From contig LKNB01000027.1 of assembly GCA_001564055.1 (NCBI GenBank), positions 1 through 40,097 of the forward strand: 40,097 nt of DNA, written 5' to 3'. Of this stretch, positions 17,138 to 25,902 are shown in pieces; the first letter of the stretch is position 1; the number at the start of each line of letters is the position of its first letter. The position numbers and the translations under genes were made by a program. The notes under the pieces were generated by a model, which ran no database searches, was not told where the DNA came from, and worked only from the letters and a program-made list of their open reading frames with translations. The DNA is from Rhodothermaceae bacterium Tc-Br11_B2g6_7. Its GTDB lineage: Bacteria > Bacteroidota > Rhodothermia > Rhodothermales > Salinibacteraceae.

Positions 17138-17953
17138 ATGTCCACGCTTGCCAAGCGCGTGCTTACTGCCCTCGTTGGCGTTCCTGTCTTGCTGGGTGGC
17201 GCCTACCTGGGCGGCTGGATCTTCGCGGCGCTGATGCTGGCCATTGCCCTGATCGGGCAGCAAGAGCTGTACAGCATGCTGGACCGCTCCGGCGTGAAGC
17301 CGTTTCGGCTCACCGGGCTGGCCATCGGCGCCTGCTTCAGCGTGCAAGCCCTGGCCCCGGCGATGGCTGGCGTGGCGCTTGCGCTACTGGTAGCACTCGT
17401 GGCGGTGCTCCCGTTTGTTGCCCCCGAGCGTCCGCTGGAGCGCCTGAGTGGTACCCTGTTGGGCGCTTTCTATCCCACCGCGCTCCTCATGACGCTGGTC
17501 GAACTCCGCGTGGCCCGCACGCCGGTCGTGGGCGACCTGGATGCGTTCTACCTTGTCGTGGCCCTCTTTCTCTTTATCTGGGCCACCGATACGGCCGCCT
17601 ACTTTGTGGGTAAAGGCATCGGGCGGCATAAACTGGCGCCGGCCATTTCGCCCAACAAAACATGGGAGGGATCGATTGGCGGGGCGCTGGGGGCCGTGGC
17701 TGTAGCCATCGCCATGAAGCTGACGGTGCTTGGGTTTGTGCCCTGGGGGCATCTGCTCGTGCTGGCGTTTATTTGTGGCGTGGTGAGCCAGCTCGGCGAC
17801 CTTGCACAGAGCGGCCTCAAGCGCTCGGTAGGCGTGAAGGACGCCGGGGCCATCCTGCCTGGGCACGGCGGCGTGCTGGATCGGTTCGATGCCATGATTC
17901 TGGCGGCTCCGCTCTTCCTCCTGTACCTCCGTTGGATGGCCAACCTGATCTGA
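17138..17953 (+). CDS. cdsA: Phosphatidate cytidylyltransferase (CDP-diacylglycerol synthase)
   Basis: 271 residues. It makes CDP-diacylglycerol from phosphatidate and CTP at the inner membrane, the branch point to phosphatidylethanolamine, phosphatidylglycerol and related lipids. The protein is almost entirely hydrophobic helices. The family signature is at the C-terminal side: QSGLKRSVGVKDAGAILPGH followed by GGVLDRFD, containing the metal- and CTP-binding Lys/Asp/His/Asp residues. The ATG at 17138 begins the usual short N-terminus (MSTLAKRVLTAL); 19 further upstream residues are proline-rich and unlikely. The length is typical of the family. Confidence 0.93.
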   Translation: MSTLAKRVLTALVGVPVLLGGAYLGGWIFAALMLAIALIGQQELYSMLDRSGVKPFRLTGLAIGACFSVQALAPAMAGVALALLVALVAVLPFVAPERPLERLSGTLLGAFYPTALLMTLVELRVARTPVVGDLDAFYLVVALFLFIWATDTAAYFVGKGIGRHKLAPAISPNKTWEGSIGGALGAVAVAIAMKLTVLGFVPWGHLLVLAFICGVVSQLGDLAQSGLKRSVGVKDAGAILPGHGGVLDRFDAMILAAPLFLLYLRWMANLI

Positions 17954-18035
17954 ACCCGCTGGCGCAGGCTGGAACGATCGCCCGGCCTTCCCGGTCTATA
18001 CCCTCTGGTGATTGCAACCGACACACCGACGCTGT

Positions 18036-18239
18036 ATGGGCCTTTTTTCCACGGGTAAACGCCGAAAACATAAGCGGTTTGACTACGAACCCCGGTACTA
18101 CAATCCAGAGAAGGAAGATGACCTGAAGTACCGCATGCGCATCAAGCGGAAGTCGCGCCATAAGCGCCGCGACAAGTCTGGGCTCATCTACCTCTCCCTG
18201 CTCCTGGCGTTTGCCGCCTATCTGTACTATCTGTTGTAG
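18036..18239 (+). CDS. Small basic tail-anchored membrane protein
   Basis: 67 residues. The N-terminal 48 residues are very basic (KRRKHKRFDYEPRYYNPEKE, then KRKSRHKRRDKSG) and the last 18 are one hydrophobic helix (LIYLSLLLAFAAYLYYLL). This implies a cytosolic basic domain held on the membrane by its C-terminus. The FDYEPRYYNPEKE stretch recalls, from memory, a family of small Bacteroidota proteins found near mutL and sometimes mislabelled as riboflavin synthase subunit; I cannot check this here. The start at 18036 gives the compact MGLFSTGKRRKHK N-terminus. It lies 107 bases before the mutL start on the same strand. No function is known. Confidence 0.7.
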   Translation: MGLFSTGKRRKHKRFDYEPRYYNPEKEDDLKYRMRIKRKSRHKRRDKSGLIYLSLLLAFAAYLYYLL

Positions 18240-18346
18240 CAGGGACTTCCCCTCGGCGTCCCGTGCGCACCCATCCGGTGGCCACGGGCAAACGGCGGTT
18301 GCAGGTCTGGCGCTCCTTCGATCTATCCATTAGAGGTAATCCCCGC

Positions 18347-20302
18347 GTGACCGACGTATCCACGCAGCAGGATGGTATCATTCACGTGATGCCGGAAGCA
18401 TTAGCCAACAAGATTGCTGCCGGAGAGGTGGTACAGCGTCCTGCCTCTGTACTGAAAGAACTTGTCGAAAATGCGCTGGACGCTGGCGCGACAGATATCG
18501 ATGTGATCATCAAGGCGTCGGGCAGTGCGCTCGTGCAGGTGATCGATAATGGCTCGGGGATGGGGCCAGCCGATGCCCGCGCTTCCTTCAAGCGGCACGC
18601 GACCAGCAAGATTCGCTCGGCTAAAGACCTCGACCGGCTCCACACGCTTGGCTTCCGCGGCGAAGCGCTGGCGTCCATCGCGGCGGTGGCGCAGGTGGAG
18701 CTGAAGACCCGGCGGGTAGGCGACGACGCCGGGCTCGAATTGCGGCTGGAGGGAGGAGAGGTCACGCACGAAGCACCGTGCGCTACGCCCAGCGGCACCT
18801 CCATGGCCGTGCGCAACCTGTTCTACAACGTCCCCGCCCGCCGCAACTTCTTGAAGACGCCGGCTACGGAGTTCAAGCATCTCGTGGAGACGTTTCAGTT
18901 CTTGAGCCTTGCCAATCCAGACGTCAGCTTTCGCCTGACGCACAATGGCAACGAGGTCTACCGGCTCGTCGCCCGGCGCGAGGAGGACCAGCCCACGCAG
19001 CTGCGCCACCGCATCGGGGAGCTCTTTGGGGACGACCGCAAGGCGCATCTTGTGCGAGTAGCAGAGGAGACGAGCTACCTCAGCGTTTCGGGCTTTATCG
19101 GGGATCCGTCGGTGCACCGCCGTACGCGCGGCGAGCAGTTCCTGTTTGTGAACGGGCGCTATGTGAAGCACTACTACCTGGACCACGCCCTGAAGGACGC
19201 CTACGAGGGCATGATCCCGTCCGGCGCCTACCCGTTCTACGCGCTGTTTCTGCGCCTCGACCCGCAGCACGTAGATGTAAACGTGCACCCGACCAAGGCG
19301 GAGGTTAAGTTTGACGATGAAAGCGGCGTGTATGGTATGCTGAAGACCGTAGCACGGCGCGCCCTGGGCATGATAGATTGGAAGACCGACGATCCCGACA
19401 CCGGCGCGCTGGGCACCGACGCTGCGTCGCCCGCTGCTTCTACGCCTTCATTCGAGGGGAGCCCGTTTGCCCCGTCCTCTGGGGAAGGTACTGCATCGGG
19501 TAGCCCCTCGCGCGGAGTCGGGTCTGGAGGCGGTAGGGGCGCCACCACGCCACCGCAGCGTCCATGGACCGGTCCGTCGGGCGCTGAAGCTCCGGGCGAC
19601 CTGTCGCAGCGGCTCTACGATTGGTCTGCAGACGATGCGGCAGCGCCCCCCGAGCCCGCGCCGCAGACCGAGATCGCCTCCGCCGCCGTGCCACAGCAAA
19701 CTGATACGCCGGACCTGGATGAGGATGAAACGCCCCTTTGGCAACTGCACGAGCGTTATATCCTCACCCAGATCCACTCGGGCCTCATGGTGGTGGACCA
19801 GACAGCGGCGCACGAGCGCATCCTCTACGAGCGGGCCTTGGCCAGCATGGAGAATGGGTTCGGGCTCTCGCAGCAGCTCCTCTTTCCACATCGCGTCACG
19901 CTCAACCCAGCCGATCACGACCTCGTCCAGGAGCTGTTGCCGCACCTGCGCGCGCTCGGCTTCGATGTATCGCTGGAGCAGCAAGAAGCGGTCGAAATTC
20001 GCGGTGTCCCCACTGACATCCGTCCGGGTGATGAGGAGACCATCCTGGCGGATGTCATTGAGCAGTACCGCGCCGCGGGGGCGCCCCATGAAGCGCCGGC
20101 CCGCAAGCGGCTGGCCCGCAGCATGGCGCAACGCAGTGCCATCCCCGCGGGTACCCGGTTGTCCATGAAGGCCATGCGCGGCCTTATCAACGAGCTCTTT
20201 CAGTGCAGCGACCCCCTGCGTTCCCCCCGGGGCGACCGTACCATCATTCGTATCGCGATGGATGACCTGGCCCACCGCTTCCACCAAGACACCCCGCGAT
20301 GA
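18347..20302 (+). CDS. mutL: DNA mismatch repair protein MutL
   Basis: 651 residues from the GTG at 18347, which has AGAGG about 10 bases upstream and gives the usual short N-terminus before MPEALANKIAAGEVVQRPAS. Earlier in-frame starts reach back to 18263. MutL couples MutS mismatch recognition to strand removal. The GHKL ATPase is complete: ELVENALDAGA, DNGSGM, KRHATSKI, TLGFRGEAL. The transducer domain contains QFLFVNGRYV and VDVNVHPTKAEV. A disordered Pro/Ser/Gly linker covers about residues 345-460. The C-terminal dimerisation domain carries DQTAAHERILYE (Asp484 to Glu495), where His of the endonuclease motif DQHA(X)2E(X)4E is Thr. The C-terminal zinc motif CPHGRP reads SPRGDR. The stop overlaps the tilS start (ATGA). 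Confidence 0.94.
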   Translation: MTDVSTQQDGIIHVMPEALANKIAAGEVVQRPASVLKELVENALDAGATDIDVIIKASGSALVQVIDNGSGMGPADARASFKRHATSKIRSAKDLDRLHTLGFRGEALASIAAVAQVELKTRRVGDDAGLELRLEGGEVTHEAPCATPSGTSMAVRNLFYNVPARRNFLKTPATEFKHLVETFQFLSLANPDVSFRLTHNGNEVYRLVARREEDQPTQLRHRIGELFGDDRKAHLVRVAEETSYLSVSGFIGDPSVHRRTRGEQFLFVNGRYVKHYYLDHALKDAYEGMIPSGAYPFYALFLRLDPQHVDVNVHPTKAEVKFDDESGVYGMLKTVARRALGMIDWKTDDPDTGALGTDAASPAASTPSFEGSPFAPSSGEGTASGSPSRGVGSGGGRGATTPPQRPWTGPSGAEAPGDLSQRLYDWSADDAAAPPEPAPQTEIASAAVPQQTDTPDLDEDETPLWQLHERYILTQIHSGLMVVDQTAAHERILYERALASMENGFGLSQQLLFPHRVTLNPADHDLVQELLPHLRALGFDVSLEQQEAVEIRGVPTDIRPGDEETILADVIEQYRAAGAPHEAPARKRLARSMAQRSAIPAGTRLSMKAMRGLINELFQCSDPLRSPRGDRTIIRIAMDDLAHRFHQDTPR

Positions 20303-21708
20303 ACCCCATTCGTGATGACGTGACTGCAGCGCTTGAGGCTGCCGATGTACCGTCCGGCACGGCCGTCGTCGTGGGGGTGAGCGGCGGGTGCGACTCCATC
20401 GTGCTGGCCCATGTGCTGGATGCGCTGGGCCTGACGGTGCATGCGGCGCACGTCAACTATAACCTTCGGCCGGGCGCGGCTGACGACGAGGCCCTCGTGC
20501 GGACGTTTTGTGAGAAGCGGGGGCTCCCCCTGCAGGTGCACCACGTCGATGGCGCGGTAGAGGCCGAGCGGCAGGGGACCTCCGTGCAGGCAGCGGCCCG
20601 GGACGTGCGGTACGCGTTCTTCGGTGAGGTTGCCGCTGCTGTAGGGGCTGCCGTGGTAGCCGTGGCTCACCACCGCGACGACCAGGCCGAGACGGTGCTC
20701 CTCAACCTACTGCGAGGCTGTGGGCCAGAGGGGCTGGCTGGCATGCCGGTTGAGCGCCCGCTGCAGGAGCATGGCACCGTACGCCTGCTGCGCCCGCTGC
20801 TGCACTCCCGCCGGCGCGCCATCCGCGCGTATGCCCGGCATCACCACCTGTCCTGGCGCGAGGACCCTTCCAACCAGAGCCTCTCGTACGAACGCGGGGC
20901 ACTACGGGCCGAGGTGCTGCCGGCCATCGAGGAGCACCTCGCGCGCGACGCCGTGCCGGCCATGGCCCGCACCGCCGACCTGATGCGGGCCTACGTGGAC
21001 GCGACCGTGACCCCTGCGCTATCGGAATACTGGGCAGAGGTAGCCGTGCCCGATGAGGAGGAGGGTGGGGGCCGCCTGCGGTTAGACCCGCTGACCACGC
21101 TGCCCCCCGTCTGGCAAACGCGGCTCATCCTGGTTGCGCTGCGCCGCTGGCTTCCCGGCGTACCCCGGTCGGCCGCCACCGCCGACGAGGTGTACAGCCT
21201 GTGCGATGCCCAGGTGGGGCGTTCCATCCCGTGGCCCGGAGGCACCGTGTGGCGCGAGCGGGCCGCCCTGCGGTTTGACCCCACCCCAGGGACGCCCACC
21301 GCCACCGGCACGCTGGCCACCCTGCCCGACGCCGTCGACCTTCCGCAGGGCCGCCTCGAGGTCACGCGCCTGACCGGACGGCCCGATACGCTGCATACCA
21401 TCGACCCCTACACCGTCATCGTCGACGCCGATCGCCTGGCATGGCCGCTTACCGTAAGGCCCTGGCAGCCCGGGGACACGCTGCAGCCCCTCGGCATGAG
21501 GGGCCACAAAAAGGTGAGCGACCTGCTAACCGACACCAAGGTGCCGCCGCACATCCGCGCCCGCGTGCTGGTCGTGGCCGATGTTGCGCGCATCGTCTGG
21601 GTGGTAGGCCTGCGCCTGGCCGATCCCGTGCGCGTGCAGGACGATACCCATGCCTTTGCGAAGATAACGTATAATTCTGACGCTCCGACCCCCTCCATGG
21701 CCCGGTAG
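20299..21708 (+). CDS. tilS: tRNA(Ile)-lysidine synthase
   Basis: 469 residues. TilS adds lysine to the wobble cytidine of tRNA-Ile(CAU), changing it to read AUA and accept isoleucine; it is essential in most bacteria. The ATP-pyrophosphatase P-loop SGGCDS (28-33) is present, followed by HVNYNLRPGA, HHRDDQAETVLLNLLRG and RPLLHSRR, the usual N-terminal motifs. The C-terminal domain contains RPWQPGDTLQPLGMRGHKKVSDLL, which is diagnostic. The ATG overlaps the mutL stop (ATGA), so both should be on one message. The next gene, hpt, is a frequent neighbour of tilS. Confidence 0.95.
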   Translation: MNPIRDDVTAALEAADVPSGTAVVVGVSGGCDSIVLAHVLDALGLTVHAAHVNYNLRPGAADDEALVRTFCEKRGLPLQVHHVDGAVEAERQGTSVQAAARDVRYAFFGEVAAAVGAAVVAVAHHRDDQAETVLLNLLRGCGPEGLAGMPVERPLQEHGTVRLLRPLLHSRRRAIRAYARHHHLSWREDPSNQSLSYERGALRAEVLPAIEEHLARDAVPAMARTADLMRAYVDATVTPALSEYWAEVAVPDEEEGGGRLRLDPLTTLPPVWQTRLILVALRRWLPGVPRSAATADEVYSLCDAQVGRSIPWPGGTVWRERAALRFDPTPGTPTATGTLATLPDAVDLPQGRLEVTRLTGRPDTLHTIDPYTVIVDADRLAWPLTVRPWQPGDTLQPLGMRGHKKVSDLLTDTKVPPHIRARVLVVADVARIVWVVGLRLADPVRVQDDTHAFAKITYNSDAPTPSMAR

Positions 21709-21772
21709 CCCTTCCTTTCCTGCAGGGCGTCTTGTACCTTCCGGCTCGTTCTCTTTCCAGCGCCCCCGACTC

Positions 21773-22369
21773 ATGGCCGCTCCTCACACCTCCACCGCCC
21801 CCCCTACCATCACGTGCCGCGACGAGCGCTTCCGTCTGTACCTGGACCGGAATCGCCTGCAAGCGCGCATCCGCGAGCTCGGCCAGGAAATCAGCGAGGC
21901 CTACGCCGGCAAATCGCCTATCCTCATTAGCGTGCTGAACGGCGCGTTTATGTTCACCGCCGACCTGATGCGCGCCATCAACATCGACTGCGAAATCGAC
22001 TTCTTGAAGCTCTCCTCGTACGGCGCGGAGAAGGTCTCCTCCGGGCAGGTGCACGAGCTCAAAAAGATTGATGCCAACGTCACAGACCGCCACGTCATCG
22101 TGGTGGAGGACATCGTCGACACCGGCCTGTCGATGGAGTTCATCCTGAACCGTCTGCAGCAGCACAACCCTGCGTCGCTCCGTGTGGCTACGCTGCTACA
22201 CAAACCAGCTTCGACAGAAGTCGACGACTTGACGCTGGACTACGTCGGCTTTGAGATCGACAACCTGTTTGTGATCGGCTACGGGTTGGACTACGGCCAG
22301 TTGGCGCGCAACCTGCCCGACATCTACATCCTCGACGAGGCAGAAGAGAACCACCAGAACGACGCGTAG
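21773..22369 (+). CDS. hpt: Hypoxanthine phosphoribosyltransferase
   Basis: 198 residues. It salvages hypoxanthine (and often guanine) with PRPP to give IMP/GMP. The PRPP-binding loop VVEDIVDTGLS is at 110-120 (Glu112, Asp113). LISVLNGAFMF near residue 45 is the first PPi loop, and the C-terminal YVGFEIDNLFVIGYGLDY is typical of the bacterial Hpt/HGPRT type. The length matches the family, with a slightly longer Thr/Pro-rich N-terminus. It is 64 bases after tilS on the same strand. It converges with the HDAC-like gene, with only 14 bases between the stops. Confidence 0.95.
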   Translation: MAAPHTSTAPPTITCRDERFRLYLDRNRLQARIRELGQEISEAYAGKSPILISVLNGAFMFTADLMRAINIDCEIDFLKLSSYGAEKVSSGQVHELKKIDANVTDRHVIVVEDIVDTGLSMEFILNRLQQHNPASLRVATLLHKPASTEVDDLTLDYVGFEIDNLFVIGYGLDYGQLARNLPDIYILDEAEENHQNDA

Positions 22370-22383
22370 CCCTGATCCGCAGT

Positions 22384-23409
22384 TTAATCCAGCTGGTACA
22401 GGCGGGCTACATCGTCAATCTGCTGCTTGGTCGTAGCGTCGGGTGCAGATTCGTCAACTGCAGGCGGGGCTCCGATTCCGGTTAAGACGTGGAGCGAGGC
22501 TTGCACACTGGCAGCCAACGCATCGGCGTCGTACCCACCCTCCAGGGCCGCGATGAGCCGCTCGCTGCAGGCCCGGTCGGCTATGTCGCGCAGCCGGTAG
22601 CACAGAAGGGCAAAGCCCTCCGCGGAAAGCTGCATCTGAGCCAGCGGGTCGTCGGTGTGGGCGTCGTAGCCTGCCGAAACCAGGAGCACCTCCGGCTCGA
22701 AGGCCTCCAGCGCCGGGGCCACGACCTGCTCGAAGGCGTAGCGATAGGCCGCATCCCCCGCGCGGGCCGGAAGCGGCACATTGATGGTCGTGCCCGTACC
22801 GGCCCCGCTGCCGGTTTCCTTGACCCCGCCCGTACCTGGGTAGAGGGGGTGTTGATGAAGACTCAGGAAGAGGGTGTCGGGATCGTGGTAAAACACATCC
22901 TGTGTGCCGTTACCATGGTGCACGTCAAAATCCACGATTGCGATGCGCTCCACGCCGTGCTGGTGCCGCATCCATGCCGCGATGATGGCTACGTTGGAAA
23001 ACAGGCAGAAGCCCATCGGCTGGCGTGGCGTGGCGTGGTGCCCCGGCGGGCGCGTGGCGGCAAAGCTGTTGGTGGCGCGGCCCGAGAGCACAGCATCAGC
23101 CAGGGCGCGTTGCACCGCCAGCGTCTCCAACCCTACCTGTACACTATCCGCCGTTGTGTACGTGTCGGCGTCCAGCATCCCCCCGCCACTTTCCACCTGG
23201 TCCACAATCGTTTGGATGTACCGTTCCGAATGGACGAGAGCAGGGAGTTCGAGGTCGGCCGTCGCTACGTCTACCGCTCGGAGTGCCTCCTGGAGCTGTG
23301 CATCGGCCGATACCACCTCCAGCACGCGCTCCAGCCGCTCGGGCCGCTCGGCATGGCCGGCCTTGGCATGCGCGTCATGAGCCTGGTTTGCAGCAAAAGC
23401 GGTGGCCAT
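22384..23409 (-). CDS. Histone-deacetylase-superfamily hydrolase
   Basis: 341 residues from the ATG at 23409; a TTG at 23421 is a weaker choice. It is a zinc-dependent amidohydrolase of the arginase/deacetylase fold. The catalytic features are complete: the RPPGHHA His dyad (His124/His125), the metal ligands in DFDVHHGNGTQ (Asp162, His164), and SAGYDAHTDDPL (Asp249). LEGGYD near the C-terminus carries the usual Gly-Gly-Tyr. Bacterial members include acetoin-utilisation (AcuC) and acetylpolyamine deacetylases, so the substrate may be an acetylated lysine or polyamine; neither can be decided here. The start follows within a few bases of the HD phosphohydrolase stop (23412), so the two are probably in one operon. 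Confidence 0.92.
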   Translation of the reverse strand: MATAFAANQAHDAHAKAGHAERPERLERVLEVVSADAQLQEALRAVDVATADLELPALVHSERYIQTIVDQVESGGGMLDADTYTTADSVQVGLETLAVQRALADAVLSGRATNSFAATRPPGHHATPRQPMGFCLFSNVAIIAAWMRHQHGVERIAIVDFDVHHGNGTQDVFYHDPDTLFLSLHQHPLYPGTGGVKETGSGAGTGTTINVPLPARAGDAAYRYAFEQVVAPALEAFEPEVLLVSAGYDAHTDDPLAQMQLSAEGFALLCYRLRDIADRACSERLIAALEGGYDADALAASVQASLHVLTGIGAPPAVDESAPDATTKQQIDDVARLYQLD

Positions 23410-23411
23410 AC

Positions 23412-24728
23412 CTACGAGCAAACGGACGGTTCAAGGGCAAGGAATTTCGGCGCGCACACATAGGACTTCTCTACGTAGCCGGTAAGGCTGTTGATAGATG
23501 ACGAGATGTCCGCCATCTCCGACAGTTCGACCACGGAGCCGTCGCGCCGCAAAATCTGGATGGAGTCATCCACCTGCTCGTAAGCCGAGTGGCGGGAATG
23601 GTCCAGTGTGAGGTAGTAGGTAGCGTCATCAGCGGCAGCATCGGGCGTGCTGAGGCCGGCGTGCACCAGGCGTTCAGCGATGGCTGCCTGCCAATCGGCC
23701 AGGGCCTCGGGCGGTGGGTCCTCCGTGAGGAACGTCGTCCGCAAAAAGTCGCGATTGATGAAGCGGCGACTCAGGTCGCGCAAGATCAGATCCGGGCTCT
23801 CCATCCACTGCTTCAGCGTGAAGAGCACGTCGGTGTCATCCAGCGCCACATACTGCGCGCACACCTCGGGCCGCGCAATGTCATCGGCGTGAAGCTCCTG
23901 CGAGAGAAAGAACGAGAGGGCAGGGGAAGCTCCAGCAACCATATCCAATCGGTTGGCCTGAAAGTGCGTCCGCGCCCGGCGGAAGGCCGCGTGCAGCAGC
24001 TTGTCGCCGGCCAGCACGGTTTTGTGGAGGTACACCTGCCAGTACATGAGCCGCCGCGAGATAAGAAAGTTCTCTACCGCGTACATGCCTTTGGCCTCAA
24101 CCACGACGCGGGCGCCCGGGCCACCAGCGGCCGGCACCACCCGCATCGTCTTGAGCAGCCGGTCGACCCCTACGCGCCCCTCTACCACGCCGGTGTGAAA
24201 GGAATCGCGGCGGAGGTAGTCCAGCCGGTCCATATCCAACTGGCTGGCCACGAGCTGGTGAAAGAACGGCCGCTTGTACGTGTTATCGAAGATGGCCAGC
24301 GCCCGCTGCAGCCTACCATCAAAGCGCTCGTTAAGCCGTACCAACAATGCCCGGCTCATGGCTTCGTGGTGGAAGTCCTGGATGAGCGTATGCTCCAGGG
24401 TGTGGGAAAAGGGACCATGCCCGATGTCGTGCACCAGGGCCGCGACAAGTGCCGCCTCGCGCTCTTCAGGCGCGATCGGTGTCCCCTTGTCCGCCAGGGT
24501 CGACAGGGTGCGCTGCATCAGCGCCATCGCGCCCAGGGCGTGGTTGAAGCGGGTATGCTCCGCGCCGGGAAACACAAGATACCCTACGCCCAGTTGCCGA
24601 ATGCGCCGGAGGCGTTGTACCTCGGGGGTCTGAACCAACGGTAACAGCGTGGCCTTGGGTACGGAGATGAACCCATGGACCGGGTCTGAGAAGAGCTTGA
24701 ACTGGCTGTCGCGATTGGTAGCGGACAC
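23412..24728 (-). CDS. HD-domain phosphohydrolase (SAMHD1/dGTPase-like)
   Basis: 438 residues, with a GTG start at 24728. The N-terminus (KLFSDPVHGFISVP, then QRLRRIRQLG and FPGAEHTRFNHALG) and the metal site are those of the SAMHD1/dNTP triphosphohydrolase-like HD family: His63, His100-Asp101 in VHDIGHGPFSH, and Asp170 in DMDRLDYLRRDS. Such proteins hydrolyse dNTPs or related nucleotides, but many bacterial members are untested. It is placed just before the HDAC-like gene on the same strand (2-base gap) and about 60 bases after a small membrane protein gene. Confidence 0.9.
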   Translation of the reverse strand: MSATNRDSQFKLFSDPVHGFISVPKATLLPLVQTPEVQRLRRIRQLGVGYLVFPGAEHTRFNHALGAMALMQRTLSTLADKGTPIAPEEREAALVAALVHDIGHGPFSHTLEHTLIQDFHHEAMSRALLVRLNERFDGRLQRALAIFDNTYKRPFFHQLVASQLDMDRLDYLRRDSFHTGVVEGRVGVDRLLKTMRVVPAAGGPGARVVVEAKGMYAVENFLISRRLMYWQVYLHKTVLAGDKLLHAAFRRARTHFQANRLDMVAGASPALSFFLSQELHADDIARPEVCAQYVALDDTDVLFTLKQWMESPDLILRDLSRRFINRDFLRTTFLTEDPPPEALADWQAAIAERLVHAGLSTPDAAADDATYYLTLDHSRHSAYEQVDDSIQILRRDGSVVELSEMADISSSINSLTGYVEKSYVCAPKFLALEPSVCS

Positions 24729-24788
24729 AGGGGCACGGAAGGGCAGGAGGGAGGTGCCGAAGGGCTGCGTGCTGACCGGCCGGCACCG

Positions 24789-25043
24789 CTACGAACGGAC
24801 CCGTGTGGGGGTGCCTACCGGGCGATGCCGCCGCCGCGTAACAGGACCTCGGTTCCCAGGAACCGATGGACGCTCTTTGTGCGGTGCCGGAGCATCCGGA
24901 CCGTCAGGCAAGGGGTCGCCACCGTCGGGGGGTGGAGGTGGATCGTCAGATGACCCGGGCGAGCTGTCGCGCATGGTGCGCAGCGCATAGATCCCCGCCA
25001 GCAACGGGGCGATACTAAACAGCAGGATGATCAGCTGGAGCAT
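24789..25043 (-). CDS. Small membrane protein of unknown function
   Basis: 84 residues. The N-terminal 22 residues form one hydrophobic helix (MLQLIILLFSIAPLLAGIYA), followed by a Pro/Asp/Gly-rich stretch (PPPPPDGGDPLPDGPDAP) and a basic tail. No family is recognised. The ATG at 25043, the membrane helix directly after it and the position upstream of the HD phosphohydrolase on the same strand support a real gene, but in GC-rich DNA a chance frame cannot be excluded. Confidence 0.45.
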   Translation of the reverse strand: MLQLIILLFSIAPLLAGIYALRTMRDSSPGSSDDPPPPPDGGDPLPDGPDAPAPHKERPSVPGNRGPVTRRRHRPVGTPTRVRS

Positions 25044-25054
25044 AAAATCGGGCG

Positions 25055-25087
25055 GTGTAAGCGAATGTTACACAGGACTTACTGTAA
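25055..25087. promoter_or_regulatory. Two short inverted repeats in the divergent promoter region
   Basis: GTGTAA (25055-25060) / TTACAC (25068-25073) and the compact palindrome TTACTGTAA (25079-25087) lie just upstream of the minus-strand set (start 25043) and about 190 bases before the CYTH gene. They could be operators; they are too short to be sure. Confidence 0.25.
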
Positions 25088-25275
25088 TATCGGCAATGTA
25101 GCTACGAGGTTCAATCGGGAATGCAAGAACCTGCTTCGTTACTGAAAGCGAACAGGCTTCCTGCCGGGATCGTGCCCATAACGATTGGCGCTGCAAGGCG
25201 TACGCATGGGTCCCCCGCAAAGCTCCGCACGTTTCCGTCCCTCCCTCATCAGTCTCACCTCCACGAGAATCACCT

Positions 25276-25791
25276 ATGCCCGACGCATACAATGTCGAAA
25301 TCAAAGCCCGATGCACCGATCTCACGGCGGCCCGAGAGCGCCTCATAGCCGTTCCCCATCGCTTTGTAGGCACCGATCATCAGGTCGATACCTACTTCCG
25401 CGTACCTACCGGCCGCCTGAAGCTGCGGCAGGGGTCCATCGAAACCCACCTCATCGCGTATCACCGTAGCGACCAGCAAGGACCGGCTTCCTCTGCGGTG
25501 CAACTCTACGCCCCAGCGGACGCTGACGCCTTGCTGCATACCCTGTCGCATGTCCTGCCAAAACTCGTCGTAGTGGATAAACGGCGGGAGATTTACTTCT
25601 TGGACCACGTGAAAGTCCATCTCGACCAGGTGGAGGGATTGGGCGCCTTTGTAGAGGTAGAGGCTATTGGAGAGGCCGAGGCGCACGAGGCGCTGTTGCG
25701 CGACTGTAAGGAGACGATGCAACTGCTGGGCGTGCAGGCGAGCGACCTTGTCGCGGCCTCGTACAGCGATTTGCTCCTGGCGAGCACCTGA
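25276..25791 (+). CDS. CYTH-domain protein (class IV adenylate cyclase-like)
   Basis: 171 residues. A single CYTH domain, the fold of CyaB-type class IV adenylate cyclases and thiamine triphosphatases, acting on triphosphate substrates inside a tunnel of charged residues. The N-terminal motif NVEIKAR is the CyaB-like form of ExExK. VDTYFRVPTGRLKLRQG follows as the second signature, and DKRREIYFLDHVKVHLDQVEGLGAFVEVEA as the C-terminal half of the tunnel. The reaction could be cAMP formation or triphosphate hydrolysis; sequence cannot decide. It is 111 bases before msrB on the same strand. Confidence 0.85.
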   Translation: MPDAYNVEIKARCTDLTAARERLIAVPHRFVGTDHQVDTYFRVPTGRLKLRQGSIETHLIAYHRSDQQGPASSAVQLYAPADADALLHTLSHVLPKLVVVDKRREIYFLDHVKVHLDQVEGLGAFVEVEAIGEAEAHEALLRDCKETMQLLGVQASDLVAASYSDLLLAST

Positions 25792-25902
25792 CGCGCCAGC
25801 GCTGTAACGATGCCGGTCGAAGCACCCAAAGGGGGGAACGGCCCGCCGCATCTGCAGGTGTAGACATCGCATAAAGCCTTCGAAAATCTATCGTTGCACC
25901 AC

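Noticed and set aside
25068-25373. Minus-strand open frame overlapping the start of the CYTH gene
   Set aside because: It covers a divergent promoter region and the start of a clear gene, and shows no family pattern.
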